DNA from: Athripsodes cinereus
Taxonomy: Eukaryota > Arthropoda > Insecta > Trichoptera > Leptoceridae
Direction: 5' to 3'
Assembly (NCBI GenBank): GCA_947579605.1
Contig: OX388305.1
Location: 32,005,542-32,069,541, forward strand
DNA: 64,000 bases
The translations under genes and the position numbers were made by a program. The notes beneath the pieces were generated by a model. It was given only the letters and a program-made list of their open reading frames with translations, did no database searches and was not told the DNA's origin. This document shows positions 11,270 to 24,050 of the stretch, piece by piece. Position 1 is the stretch's first letter. Every line of letters begins with the position of its first letter.

Positions 11270-12990
11270 ACGGTGTGCTACACAAAATAAAATTGGTAAA
11301 CGGCTTTTTGAAGACAAACTTCTTGTTAAACTATGGAAAGAATTTCTATAACAATTATACAAAGAATATGATGAAAGCGAAGTTCTAGAGATAGAATTTC
11401 ATATATGAGAATAATACCTTGTGAAGTGAATTAGATAATGTCTTTGTAAAAGTTGAAAGATGGCTAAGCACCACGTATTGACCAAATCCACCAGAGTTGC
11501 TCAAATGCGCTGAAAGTGGCATGATCGATACATTCTATAAACTTGTCTGCAATATAAATATATAACACAGTGGAGTACCTGAGGACATTTCCTAATGTCT
11601 AATTCAAGCATTACTTAAGAAATCAGGCACAACGAAGTGCGAACAGCATAGAACTTTAAACACTGTACCGCACGCTTCAAAGATACTCACATTGTAATGA
11701 AAAGAGTAGGAAATAAAGTCGATAAAACACTTTCGTATTATCAAATTTGAATTTCGCAAAGAGACAGGTACAAGAGATGCAATCTTGACTAGTTCTAAAA
11801 AGAGAATAAGAATAATAAAAAAACGTAAGTATCCGTAAGTATCTATAACAATCATCGACCTAGAAGAGGCATTCAATAAAGTAGAATGGCAACAACTTTT
11901 TAGTCAGGTTGATCTGCAGTTTGTACCCTGACTTCCAAATTAGTCTAGGTAATACGCCAGCAAAAACTGGAAGGGCATCGCTAACGGCAGTAGGATATTC
12001 GCACCTTTGACGGTGAGCAGTGGGAGTTTCTATCTCCTCAAGACCGCTGTTGTCACGGACTTCTCCGAAAGTCTGTGTAACCAAAACCGAGCAAACCAAT
12101 CTGGAGCTTGTAAAATAATTAAATGGCTGTAATAAAATGTGGAGAGAGCTGCGTGGAAGGGTAGACACGGGCTAAAACAAGGGTATTCAATGTTGCCAAT
12201 ACTCGTTAACAGCTGTTTACTGCGATCCATTGATGAATTGAGGAAGTAAATGAACAGTCGAAAAAATGGAAAATAAAAGATAAATGGATTCGATATGCTA
12301 ACGAAATAGCATTGTTCGCAGACACTGACAATAAGTTGAATGAAGTTTTAGGAAAAATCCACAATATATATTGTCAAAATGCAACATGAAAATAAATAAA
12401 CACAAAACAAATTTATGATTGCTGGAAGATGAGGCGACTGCTTACATTGCCACAAATGTAGTGAGTATTAAGCAGTTACAAAAATTCTCGTACTTGGGCA
12501 GCAGAATGGATGGTCCAAATCTGAAATCATTGGCAGGATAAACCAGGTGAGAATTGCTTTAAAAAAATATTGAAATCCTCAAACATTGACTGAAATACGT
12601 AAAGTGAAAGCTTTAGATCTTACATTGACTGAAGCGTTAGAAAGAATTTGATTAAGGTCTCTGACTGGAGCATTCTGCTATATGGTAGTGAGACGTGAAC
12701 CATCGGTAAGAGTAAAAGCGGGTGGTTGGCGGCCTTCGAGATGTGATGTTACTGACGCATGCTGAAGATCTATTGGTCGGGACATATAGAAAACGAAAGG
12801 TGTTGATCAGGGTAGGCTAAAGTAGGTAACTGCTTATAAAAGATCAGTCAACAACGAGCAAACCGGATTGGCCACATCATCAGGCACCCAGGCCTGATAA
12901 TTGCCTTAACACTCAAGCCTGACCAAGAGATACCTACGGAGTAGAAAATCTAAGCTCGTTGCAGACAGATCCTATGTATTGTAAACTACT
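11270..12990 (+). pseudogene. Decayed LINE (non-LTR) reverse transcriptase
   Basis: The element once encoded a reverse transcriptase that copies its RNA at a nicked target. Reading across many stops and frame changes, RT blocks appear in the right order: an LFEDKLLVKLWKEF-like block at about 11307, KKSGTTKCEQHRTL and HASKILT near 11620-11690, FRKETGTRDAIL near 11755, IDLEEAFNKVEW near 11855-11890 (the RT palm region), a GCSMLP-like block near 12185, and IRYANEIALFAD near 12290-12320, where the usual YADD centre has become FAD. The tail at 12715-12990 matches the LINE 3' fragments at 25533, 60078 and 61580. It is old and inactive. Confidence 0.85.
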
Positions 12991-13590
12991 ATAATATACA
13001 TATACAGTATTCATTTATGCTCTAGTGTCCAATGCGCTCATCACATGTCCTGAAGATAATAAATAGATTGAAAAAAGGGAAGATTAATATTTTATTTATT
13101 TCAAGATGACTCGAACAGAAAATTGAAAATTCTGAAAACCTTTAGTAATACTTATCCGAGAAATGTCTGTTTATTGAGAAAACCTCGTGGCGCAAGTGAT
13201 TTTTTATTAAAAAGCTTTTCCGGGAAGAACTAGATAATTATAATAATTATTTATGTACTAAATGTATTTTTAGATGAACTAATTACTTTTAAAGGAAATA
13301 TTAAAAAAATAATACTTGTTATTAATTAAGAGTCATGATCAGTAATCCTGGTAGGTAGATGCTTAGTTCGTTGACCTCTCGATGTAACTTTAAATGAAAA
13401 ATTTACAAGTGTGTCGCAGACGAAGCAATATGAAAAATCTTTCAATTCACTGAAATATTGTGTGTTACGGATATAGTAGCTATAAAATATATATAAATGA
13501 AATATTCTGGATCTAATTCATGCGCACTAATTTAACCAATTTATTAATAATAAAAGTTTTGTCGCCAAATAGTGCTAAATGTGCGTATGC
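12991..13590. other. AT-rich spacer
   Basis: No gene is visible between the LINE remnant and the 67-bp satellite. Confidence 0.4.
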
Positions 13591-14774
13591 AACAATTAAT
13601 TATGTAGGTAACTAGCATTCAGTAGTTTATTTAATTTATTTATAAAAATATACAAAATATAAACAATTAATTATGTTACTAGCATTCAGTAGTTTATTTA
13701 ATTTATTTATAAAAATATACAAAATATAAACAATTAATTATGTAACTAGCATTCAGTAGTTTATTTTTATTTATTTATAAAAATATACAAAATATAAACC
13801 ATTAATTATGTAACTAGCATTCAGTAGTTAATTTAATTTATTTATAAAAATATACAAAATATAAACAATTAATTATGTAACTAGCATTAAGTAGTTTATT
13901 TAATTTATTTATAAAAATATACAAAATATAAACAATTAATTATGTAACTAGCATTCAGTAGTTTATTTAATTTATTTATAAAAATATACAAAATATAAAC
14001 AATTAATTATGTAACTAGCATTCAGTAGTTTATTTAATTTATTTATAAAAATATACAAAATATAAACAATTAATTATGTTACTAGCATTCAGTAGTTTAT
14101 TTAATTTATTTATAAAAATATACAAAATATAAACAATTAATTATGTAACTAGCATTCAGTAGTTTATTTAATTTATTTATAAAAATATACAAAATATAAA
14201 CAATTAATTATGTAACTAGCATTCAGTAGTTTATTTAATTTATTTATAAAAATATACAAAATATAAACAATTAATTATGTTACTAGCATTCAGTAGTTTA
14301 TTTAATTTATTTATAAAAATATACAAAATATAAACAATTAATTATGAAACTAGCATTCAGCAGTTTATTTAATTTATTTATAAAAATATACAAAATATAA
14401 ACAATTAATTATGTAACTAGCATTCAGTAGTTTATTTAATTTATTTATAAAAATATACAAAATATAAACAATTAATTATGTTACTAGCATTCAGTAGTTT
14501 ATTTAATTTATTTATAAAAACATAAAAACTATAAACAATTAATTATGTAACTAGCATTCAGTAGTTTATTTAATTTATTTATAAAAATAAACAAAATATA
14601 AACAATTAATTATGTAACTAGCATTCAGTAGTTTATTTTATTTATTTATAAAAATATACAAAATATAAACAATTAATTATGTAACTAGCATTCAGTAGTT
14701 TATTTAATTTATTTATAAAAATATACAAAATATAAACAATTAATTATGTAACTAGCATTCAGTAGTTTGTTTTA
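13591..14774. repeat. 67-bp satellite array, about 17.7 copies
   Basis: The unit runs AAACAATTAATTATGTAACT, then AGCATTCAGTAGTTTATTTA, then ATTTATTTATAAAAATATAC and AAAATAT. Two successive unit starts at 13661 and 13728 give the 67-bp period. A GTAACT/GTTACT site marks sub-types (GTTACT in copies 2, 8, 11 and 14), copy 12 has GAAACT, and the first copy has a GTAGGTAACT insertion. It is about 80% AT with no coding frame. Confidence 0.97.
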
Positions 14775-14779
14775 TGGAT

Positions 14780-14827
14780 AAACATAATAAGATATTGTGT
14801 TTAAAAAAACAATATCTTATTATGTTT
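14780..14827. repeat. Perfect 19-bp hairpin beside the satellite
   Basis: Arms 14780-14798 and 14809-14827 are exact inverted complements (AAACATAATAAGATATTGT), separated by a 10-base A-rich loop. It begins within a few bases of the end of the 67-bp array. It could be a tiny MITE, a cruciform or a breakpoint scar; the sequence does not decide. Confidence 0.9.
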
Positions 14828-17800
14828 GATAGATCTGGCATAGTTTTACCAACTTAGTACCATTGAAATATGTATTGTATGAGTGTAATATGATGTGTGA
14901 TTTATTTAGTTTGGAAGGTGACTACTGGCTGTCCAATCTTTTGTACTCTTTTGATAAAAAAAAAACTTGATAGCCTTCTAGTTGTTTACTACTTGTGCGT
15001 CAGTTTTCATGAGCAAAAATATTCATTCATTGAGTAGGTGTGTCGTACGTGGATTACTAGTCGGAGAGTTGGTCGACGTAATTTATTTATTTCGTAAGTG
15101 AGTATTTGCGAAAACATCTTGCCAAAGTAAATGCATTTTGTGAACTGATTTCGTAGTTATATTAAAAAAAATATATTTAAAGAATTTGTTTTCACTTCAA
15201 TTGAAAAAAAAATAATCATGAGCAATTGGCGAGTTTATTGCCAGGAGACAATAATATCTTCCGGCTAACCGAAGTATAAGAATTTGTTTTCACTACAACA
15301 CGCCTTAATAAATCAATTGCCAAGATGTACCAAGGTATTGTTGAATTCTTCATCAGAAATAATTATGAATTGGGTGGTTTTCTTATTTTCCTTCATTTAT
15401 AAAGACATCAAAACTTAATTCAGTACAAAACATAACTTTATAATCATTAGATAGGCATCAAATAAATATATTTTTATTTGTTTTTTAAGATGGACTTAAT
15501 TTTATAAACATATGTGTGGATGTGGAAAAGTGTATTTCAATACATTAATTACGTTGTTATTGAAAATTTGCATTTTATTTTAGGTTATAAGGAGAATAAT
15601 CAGCGCGGGTTTCATAAATAGTGAGGAGTATACATGTTAGCTAAAATGCCTGTTACCAATTTGATTGATTGTGTAAAAATATAATAGGTATATTTATGAA
15701 TATGAGATAACAGAGTTAGATACTACAAGTGGTGGATAGTTATATGCCTACCTACCATATAAGCACCTTACGGCTATTATATAGGTATATTTAATATAGG
15801 TACATAATGTAGGTATAGGCATATTGAAATGACAGCAGTAGGTAGTTACATCAACCACAGCAGTAGATACCTATCTATATGTTTTTAGATAGGCGAATAT
15901 TACGCAATTATCTCCTGAAAAGACTATTATATACTATGGTTAGCTGAAAGAAATTGTCTCTTGGCAATAAACTCGACAGTTGCTCATTATTTGTTTTTGG
16001 TCAAGTGAAGTGTTCTTATTATTATTATTACTTATATAGAGATTCTCCTTTGATTCTGTTTCTTTTTGATGGCATCTTTTGTTTTTTTATGACTTGGCAT
16101 TTCTTTGTTTTTTTCATTTTCCCTGCTGAGACCGCCTTGGCGAAAAGCTGTTATGGTCTCAGTGCAGGGTGATATTTTTAGAATAATGATAATATGTCTT
16201 CCTCTTCTTCCTATACCCTTTATCTTGGTAGTGTGGGAAAGTACCTACCTACAAGTCTTTCCTTCGTTCACATCTCATGTTGTTACTAAATGGCGTTTTA
16301 CAAATTGTCCGTGTACCTTTAATATATAAGTAACTAGTAGATGTTGGTTGATGTATCATATTTTTCATTGTTTCCATTTCATAAAACAGATTCACCTTTT
16401 AATTCACATTGGTAGCAGCTTCACGATATTTCGTTATCATACAAATTTTTATGGACATATTGTGTGCTTTATCTATATACCTATAAAACTCACAATTTTT
16501 ATTTACGTTTATCATTATTCGTATTCAGCGATTTTAGGAAGCATTATCATTGATTAATTTCCTGCACCAATCTATTATATTATATCCTCTAACAAGTTTT
16601 TATTTCTCTCTATAATACTACTATTGATCTATACACGAATGTTTGATCGCTATTGTCTATTGGTAAAGTATCTGATATGTTTGCAGTGATGTCTAAATTT
16701 CTTTTTTGCACATATGTTACTGATTGTACTGCCCGTCTCGACACAGGATTTAGCCTAGTGAGGTGGTAAAGTGGAATTAGTTGTGGTGAATGTGGATATT
16801 TAACCATATTTGATTGTATATGCTTATTTGAGGAAATAAACGAATTTGAATTCTGTTGGAAGCGACAAGTACAAAAACGAATGAAAATATCACAATAATA
16901 AAGTTCATATACCTACAATAGCTTAATAATCAGGTCGATATTTTTATTATTTATGAACAATAAGGCCTTTATGATCTTAAAATTGTGAAAAAATATAGAG
17001 TAGGTACCTACAATGATAAGTGAATAATTTGACGAGTTTGAATTTTATTGTGCATCGAGTTCATGAAATAAGTAATATTACAAGGTATTGCCACGGGCCA
17101 CGGCTACATGATAATTGCAAGTAATATACATACAGTCATGAGTATCTGTGTAATGTAGTAAAGCTGTAGCGTATAGTATAACCATAATAAGGTAGAGCAG
17201 AAGGTACACCGTAGAACCGTAGGGCTGGGGGTCGATACCGAATGCTGAATAGGAGCAGCGCGCGCAGCGCTCAATCTATCTGCTGCGGGGAAATTCGAAA
17301 CTAAATTGACACTAACCTTTTTCCTCATACTCTTCCTAAGTATGGTAGAAGAAATCAAAAAGTCAACAATGAAATGTTAGCTAAACTATTGTTATATATC
17401 GAGTAATATGACACATCTGAAATTGTTATAGTTTTTAAGTTCAAGTAATTTTTTAAATAGATAGGTTTTGAGTTCATATTTTGATTCTATAAATATCACT
17501 ATTCTCTTGTGTCAGATAGGTACCTATAACATGTAATTTTGATGTTCATAGAGCGAGAGCGCAAATATGTATATGTAAATATTTGCGACAACCAAGTAGG
17601 TATTTACCATACGTATTACTTTAAAAAAGGTAGGCGCGTAGGTACTAATAAGCAGTATTTCTCTTTCATCCAAATCCTACTTACGAATAATCGAAAATTC
17701 ATAAATTTAATTTTAAATGTTGATTCCTTGTTGAGTTTGGTGACTTTGTATTGAATAATGTCTAAATAAATCAATAATATTGATTGTTTAGGCATATAGC

Positions 17801-20409
17801 TGTGGGATTGTATCTTATAACATAAATAATATGTAAGAGTGTGTTTTCAAAGTTCTAAATTCTTAATCTAATTATAGCGAAACGATAATATATCAATATT
17901 TTGGAGTAAAATTAATTTTATATTGTAAGTAAGTAAGAACTTACATAACACATAAAGGTACCTAGTATTTAGATGTATATATGAGTATGTAGATGCACAT
18001 ATCTATCAGTTATCTATCTATTTACATAGATACATCATCTTTTATCTTATTACATACTCCTATAGTGACAAAATATCTATGGGCAAAAACTAATATGAAT
18101 GCTAATAAACCATGGACCTAAATAGAGTACCTATATACATCCATGTAATAAACTACCTACTTCATTATTTGCTGATTATATGAAAGAAAATATAATAAAA
18201 CATCAGAAGTAGGTACTTGTGTGTAGACACCCACTGATGCAAAATGGTCAATGTAGTTATATCATTATAACGAGCGTACCCGAGCAAACACCAATTGGTT
18301 CCAAATTCACTTCACTCTAGAATAGAGATGTGCCCTGTGACTCATTATGATGATCCTGAAAACAATTGATAACTAGCCATATTCGCACTGAGCTAATGAA
18401 AAGTGCGAACAAATGCGATGTTTCTCTTTTCTTCGTTCTATATAAATAATTATTTTCCCCATATATAATTTGGACATAGCATAATATCATTTATTGGTTG
18501 TGGCTTTCTTCAAAATACATGAGCTCAAATTTGTTAAAAGCGAAGAAACATTTTTTCGAGATTACTATTTTTTTTATTTGTTTGCATACTGCGGTTTGAT
18601 AGCGCCCTTGTGGTGATTTTGTTTGCATAAAGGTACCTTATAGGTTTTTCAAATGATTATGTCCATAGATGGGTAAAATGCATACTTTACTTTTTAAAAA
18701 ATATATATATCTTTTAATTAATGTAAATAAGCTTTGTTAGTATCTTTATTATTTATAGCAATTTATTTTTATAATTCTGAAATCAACAGGTATTAAAAGT
18801 GACGTGAGTCCTATATATCACACATTTAGAAATTGGAGTTAAGATTATTCTTCGTTCAAGTACCTACCTAGTCTGCAATCCTTACAATATTGCAAACTTC
18901 AAGTGCATTATTATTATTACTGAGAATAAGAAAATAGAAAGATTTGAACCCAAAAATCAAATGCATAAAATGTTCCTACTCAGGGAATAATGTTATACCT
19001 TCACGTGAAGACTTGTGAGGTAATCTTTATAACTTGGAATACTTTACCTTTATTTGAAATAAAGAAATAAAATACACACAGATATCTCACCACTACTCAA
19101 ATATTCATAAAATATTATTATAAATATAATAGAATGCCAAAAATGTGATATCCATATCTTCCTCACATCAATTAAGATAAGTACTGTATATCGAAAAATA
19201 AAGTGACGTAAAGGCAATGAATTAACAGATTTTCTTCATTTTCTTAGGTAATAGAGACTTCTTCTGAATTAATATAAGAACATTTTAGATATTAAATGTA
19301 ATTCACATTCGCGCCGTAAGATGGAACTAGCACCTCATTTTACTTCAGTGGAAAATAAACCTTGCGTACATTTTCTGTGGCAATGAAGCTTTGATAAAGT
19401 CTCAACAGATGGCACTTGATACCCCAAATAAATTTGATATTGAAATCAATGAAATCCTCCCTACAGGAACAAAATATAGCCAAGCTTTTGCTTGTTTTAT
19501 TTCATTACTGGTAAATATACTTACTTTATTTTTCATTATGCCGAGTAAATTACATATTTTTATGTAATAAACTGGTAACTGTTTCAGCTGGGTATTAGAA
19601 GGTACTTAGGTATTCTTTTTTGAGTGCTTTTGATAATATAGGCAGGGACAAATTAAGTTCTCTATATGATTTATTCATGGTAGTTATATATTTTTTTAAT
19701 GGGTGAGTTTATCGCAAATGCGCGAAATCTTTCAACAAACCCATTAAAATAAAAACAGAACAAACTATATAGGTAGATATGTATTATATTTTCCATACAA
19801 ATGGGGTAGCCCGCAGATTTTTTGGAGGCACTGAGTCAACCATTTAGAAAGCAGCCTCAGGATTTTTACCAAGCTTATGATAATTTTTTTTCATCTGCTA
19901 TTCTATATTCAGTGATAATACAATATGTAAAAGGCTGATTAGATTAATCGTTTTTCCCAATTGGCGGCGTCCACACAGCTGGATGCGAACGTCAATCATC
20001 AAGCAAAAATCTTAAATCTTTCAGATACAATTCGGAGCATTCTTCGAAGAAATATTCGAATGAACGCCTTTGTTACCTGTCCATCAGACGTGCGGGTGCC
20101 GCCTTTGACACATAGCGGTTGTAGAGAGTGTTCTTCCATTTAACATACTCATATAATGGTATTTTGATAAAGATACATATGATATAGATAAATAGAACTA
20201 GAAATTACTTACATATATACCTTGGAATTAAATCATTAGCTTAAATAATTTTACACACATATCACTTTTAACTGAATGGAGAAGGCTGGTATCTGGCCGG
20301 TGCTCCCATTGAAGGGCGAGATGATGATTAATTTTAACATCCAAAAGTACGGAATTAGAACTTGTATTACTAACATAATAATTATTGTGAAATGGAAATG
20401 AAAATGTGA
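14828..20409. other. AT-rich DNA with scattered repeat remnants, no gene
   Basis: No gene is supported. Remnants of a LINE 3' tail family (AATAAACTCGCCAATTGCTC-like) occur at 15197-15277 (minus) and 15940-16040 (plus). A near-stem pairs CCCTGCTGAGACC with GGTCTCAGTGCAGGG at 16121-16169. A CTAGTGAGGTGGTAAAGTGG-like segment at 16725-16800 recurs at about 20946-21010. A 60-codon frame at 19961-20143 has mixed residues but starts at TTG and has no recognisable domain. Confidence 0.5.
15180..15294. mobile_element. Small retroposed fragment with 17-bp target duplication
   Basis: The 17-mer AAGAATTTGTTTTCACT occurs at 15180-15196 and again at 15278-15294. Between the copies lies a minus-strand piece of the LINE 3' tail family seen in variant form near 3862, 15940, 22312 and 45588. 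Flanking duplications of this length are typical of retroposition by LINE machinery. Confidence 0.75.
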
Positions 20410-20772
20410 ATGGAATGCAGTGGCGTAGCTAGGGTCATCTGCGCCCGGGGACATGGCTCAAATTCTGCGCCCCTTCTCGGAGCCCTCAAGAAAATTTTGA
20501 AAATTTACGATTTATATGGTTCATTTTCGAAGCATCAATCTGATATTTTAATGAAATAGAACTCATACTAATAATTCTCTATACGAATGATAACAATTTA
20601 GCCAGATAAATGTAAAACTTTACATATTGAAAAAGGTAAAATTTTAGAATGTCAGGACATAGCTTCAAATTATCAAATAAATAATCTTAATAATAATGAA
20701 GTATACAAATTCTTAGGTTTTCCGCAATCCAAAAATCTAAATCACACTGAAATCAAAAATAAATTAACAAAT

Positions 20773-21075
20773 ATTATTGTTTATTCATTTACTCATTTGT
20801 ACATTTGTTCTTTTATTCATTCATCCATTTATTCATTTGTTATCGATTTATTAATTTGCTGATGTGATTATTTTTATACATTATTATTTTTTTGTAAGAT
20901 GTATTAATCCTTGGTGAATGTATGTTTTTTTTTTATATTTTTTACGCAGCACGCCTCGATACAGGGCAACCTAGTGAGGCTGCTGCAACTTAATTGAAGC
21001 TAATTGGTGATATATTGTTTCAACGTTTGTATATTGATATTGATTGAATAAAGAAATATTATTATTATTATTATT
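20773..21075 (+). mobile_element. LINE 3'-end fragment with (ATT)n tail, nested in hAT
   Basis: This segment is absent from the compact hAT copy and is bounded by AAAT at 20769-20772 and 21076-21079. It ends GAATAAAGAAATATTATTATT, an AATAAA signal followed by an (ATT)n tail. The part near 20946-21010 (CTAGTGAGGCTGCTGC) is shared in variant form with 16725-16800. It is probably a 5'-truncated LINE or SINE. No coding capacity remains. Confidence 0.8.
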
Positions 21076-21086
21076 AAATGATTTTA

Positions 21087-21261
21087 GAGTTCGTCGGTGG
21101 CCTGGAGGTAGAGTCTTGGCCTTCAGAACAAGGGGTTCGTGGCTCGATCCCAGGTGCCGGCAAACTCCCCTTTCACGGCACAAGCTTTTAGCTTAGTGTT
21201 AAAGTTGTATAAGGTTGTATTTGGGTTTATAACAAACCCAGATACATTTTTTTTAAAAAAA
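21087..21261 (+). mobile_element. SINE copy 3, cargo of the hAT element
   Basis: It has the full head (B box variant GGCTCGATCCC), the body and a short A tail. The same SINE sits at the matching place in the inverted hAT copy (49185-49362), sharing the variants GGTGGCCTGG and TAGTGTTAAAGTTG. It was therefore in the element before the two copies separated. Confidence 0.93.
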
Positions 21262-21299
21262 GGTTAAATAAAGTATTTAAATATGATCTATCAGCCAAA

Positions 21300-21541
21300 A
21301 ATCTAGTAAAGCAATAAACGCGAGGGCTATTCCATTATTAACATACCTACTCATTTCTCATTTGGCATTATAAAATGGTCAAAATCCGATTTAAATAAAT
21401 TAGAAAGATTAATAAGAACACACTTAACAAACAATAGATATCATCATCTAAATTCCACGAAAAAAAGTTTGACTCTGCCTAGAAGTATAAGAGGAAGAGG
21501 AATTGTTAACATTTCCTCTTTACATAATGATCAAATTGAAT
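21300..21541 (+). pseudogene. LINE polyprotein fragment captured by hAT (upstream part)
   Basis: In translation, landmarks such as LERLIRTHL, LTLPRSIRGRGIVNISSLH and NDQIESL appear in order across frame changes. The LPR..GRG..(D/N)I..LH pattern is typical of the region after the RT domain in one arthropod LINE lineage. The piece is cut by the 3,074-bp insertion at 21549 and continues at 24630. The inverted copy keeps the same block at about 48905-49100 without that insertion. Confidence 0.75.
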
Positions 21542-22417
21542 CTCTTAAGACTCAGAAACCGCGAAATGCTGGTTTTTTGTTGGTTTTTACATTTTTTAAA
21601 TCGTCTTTAATAATGTTACATATTCACGGAAAAAATATATGTTATAGATCAATTCTTTTTCTATTGAATGGTAATGTTTTGAGTTTGGATAGTTTATTTA
21701 TTTTTTTGATAAAAATTCCGAAAAAAATATCATTTTTTTGTTTTTGAATCACTTTGCTTGAATACCGGGTGGAACAGCGACATATTTTTTTTTTGTTATA
21801 ATGCCTAATAATATTTTGCAGTGAAATGTCATGTAAATATTTTCAACAAATATTAAAATCAGTTTTAAAATTAAAAAAACCTTCAGTTGAGGAACAATTC
21901 ATATTTGTATGACGTCTTTATTTTTGTCCAAAGAATGAGAGAGTCTTATACTTTATCTGTACGCGCACGAGAGAAAAATGACACAGTCGGTTCCGAGCCG
22001 GCTTGCAGTGCGGACGTGGGGTCTGCGCTAATTTTTTGTTTGTTTTTTTTGTCATTAAATTAGGTATATAATTTCACAATATTTGCATATAAGTCTCGAG
22101 TATATAAGTACTACACTACGGATCATACCTTTTGGAAAAATGTATTTTACGACGAATTTAATCTTGATTTTTTTTGCATATTTTATATTTTTTTTTTATC
22201 TTATTAAGTACATAATGCAATATATTTATCGAAAACAATATATTTTATACATCTTTTTTATTATTATTATTAAATATGAACAAATAACAAGGAGTAAAAT
22301 ATCCATGTAAAATGAGCAAGCTAATCGCTTCTTCCAACTAACCCATTTTTTTAGTAGGCTTGCCCATATTTACTTTTTTATAAAAAAAATTATACATAAA
22401 AAAGAAATCACGACATA

Positions 22418-22582
22418 ATTATCCCATAAGTAGGGTAACCAGCAGAACAGTTGCATGTAATAAACATGCAGGCCGTCTTCTCTGTGCCAATAAAAAAAAT
22501 AAGACATTCAAGATGGGCGGCAAACCTCATCGCTGAAATTGAGTTGTAATACTTATGTCTTTATTTTTTCGAACACCTCTTT
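22418..22582 (+). repeat. Dispersed repeat family B, copy 2
   Basis: It carries the family landmarks in order: a CCCATAAGTAGGGTAACCAG segment, a GATGGGCGGCAAACCTCATC segment and TTTTTTCGAACACCT. It lies inside the 3.07-kb insertion. Confidence 0.75.
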
Positions 22583-23132
22583 TCACTTTTTTTATTGTAA
22601 ACAAAAATAACTTTTTTTGTTTTAACACCAGAGCACAACGTTTTTTTAATCAAAATTTAATGTGCTATGATATACCTGCTTGGTTAAAAAAAAAACACCA
22701 ATACTGTATTTGAAATATGTATACAAAAAACATTTTGTCGAAAATCCCTAAATTATTACCATCAGTGTAGCTGCATTTAGCTATGCCACCAATAATATAT
22801 ATTAGGCATATTATTACAACACGTAGAAATGCATTCTGTGTGTGTGTGTGTGCGTGTGTGCAGAAGTACCTACTACCTAGATATAGGCTAAAATTTTATA
22901 GTAGTTATTATTATTATTCTCTTTTTGTTAGAAGTTGTAATTATTATTATTACCTACTAGTGGCGGGACCAGTGGGGTAACGAGCAATTTTATTATTCCA
23001 CAAATTAATACAAAAATTTAAAAGCACACCTGACTTGAGAAAATGTCTATACCCTTCCCCCCATTTCCTCTTTCACATCGCCAATTTTTCGATTTAGTAT
23101 AAGACTGAGATATTTCACGATTATATTTATGT

Positions 23133-23312
23133 TCCGTTGAGCACTCGGTAAAGAATAGGTCAACCACTTTTTTCTGTAAGTTTTCGAGTGTCCTGTAAAA
23201 GTCAGGTGTTCGAGAAATTTTTCATTTTAAACTCGGCGATAAGATTTGCCACCCTTCCTAAATGTCCTATTTTTTATTGCGGCTGATGCTGACCACCCCA
23301 CTTGTGGGATAA
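23133..23312 (-). repeat. Dispersed repeat family B, copy 3
   Basis: Read on the minus strand it starts at CCCACAAGTGGGGTGGTCAG and runs through TTTCTCGAACACCTGAC to CTCGAAAACTTACAG, the longest version of the family's far end here. A GAGTGCTCAAC-like end matches the end of copy 1. Confidence 0.75.
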
Positions 23313-23471
23313 TAGATTAAAAGTTGCACCCTCCCTCACCCATGAATGTTACAGGAATGTCATCCATACATACTTGTGGGATAAGCCGTGATAGTATAGA
23401 AAAAGTAGATATGTATGTGCCTACAATTTCAAAATTTACCCAAATTTTTGAAATTCTATCCCCCGTCGCCA

Positions 23472-23531
23472 GATTTCCATTACGATACATAGGAATATTC
23501 CAATTTCCATTACGATACATAGGAATATTCC
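23472..23531. repeat. 30-bp unit duplicated in tandem
   Basis: Two adjacent copies of a 30-bp unit beginning ATTTCCATTACGATACATAG start at 23472 and 23502. Frames on both strands run through the repeat, which is expected when 30 is a multiple of three. They are not called genes. Confidence 0.9.
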
Positions 23532-24005
23532 AATATTTTCATACCTATAAGAAATTTATATGAAAAATATGTAATCGGGTGCTATTTTGCATGTGTGGAA
23601 AGCACGCCACTGTGTGTCCTGCTGTGTGACGCACTAGTGTGTCCCCCTCTAACCTCTCCCCTCCCTCTTCATCGCTTCTTTCCGCATTCACTCACTGGAC
23701 TTTGTAAAAATAATTTGAGTAAATTCGTATGTGTGCTTGTATTGTTTGTGTATTGTGCTACAGAAGTTTATATTAAACAAGCAATAGAAATGCATAGTTA
23801 TAATCGTTGTGTATTTCATGTTATAGGTCGGTATTTATTGATTATCCTTAAATGTGGCTGCTATCATATATTATATAGTATCTGGTAATGATTTAGACAA
23901 TATTATTAGACAATTTGAAAAAAGGCACAAAATGTGACCTTGTCTTTATGAACAGTACCCCTTACGTGCAGTTAGTTCACTGAATAACAAATTGTGGGAG
24001 ATGCC

Positions 24006-24050
24006 GTGATGGTTTATTTTTATCATAATATGATAAAAATAAACCATCAC
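24006..24050. repeat. Perfect 45-base palindrome
   Basis: Arms 24006-24027 and 24029-24050 (GTGATGGTTTATTTTTATCA outward) are exact inverted complements with a single base between them. The left edge GATGCCGTGATGGT matches the terminal motif of dispersed family B, so the palindrome may have formed from one end of that repeat. Confidence 0.93.

Noticed and set aside
20251..20454. Minus-strand 67-codon frame as a gene
   Set aside because: It starts inside the hAT terminal repeat and continues into AT-rich flank, with no protein features.
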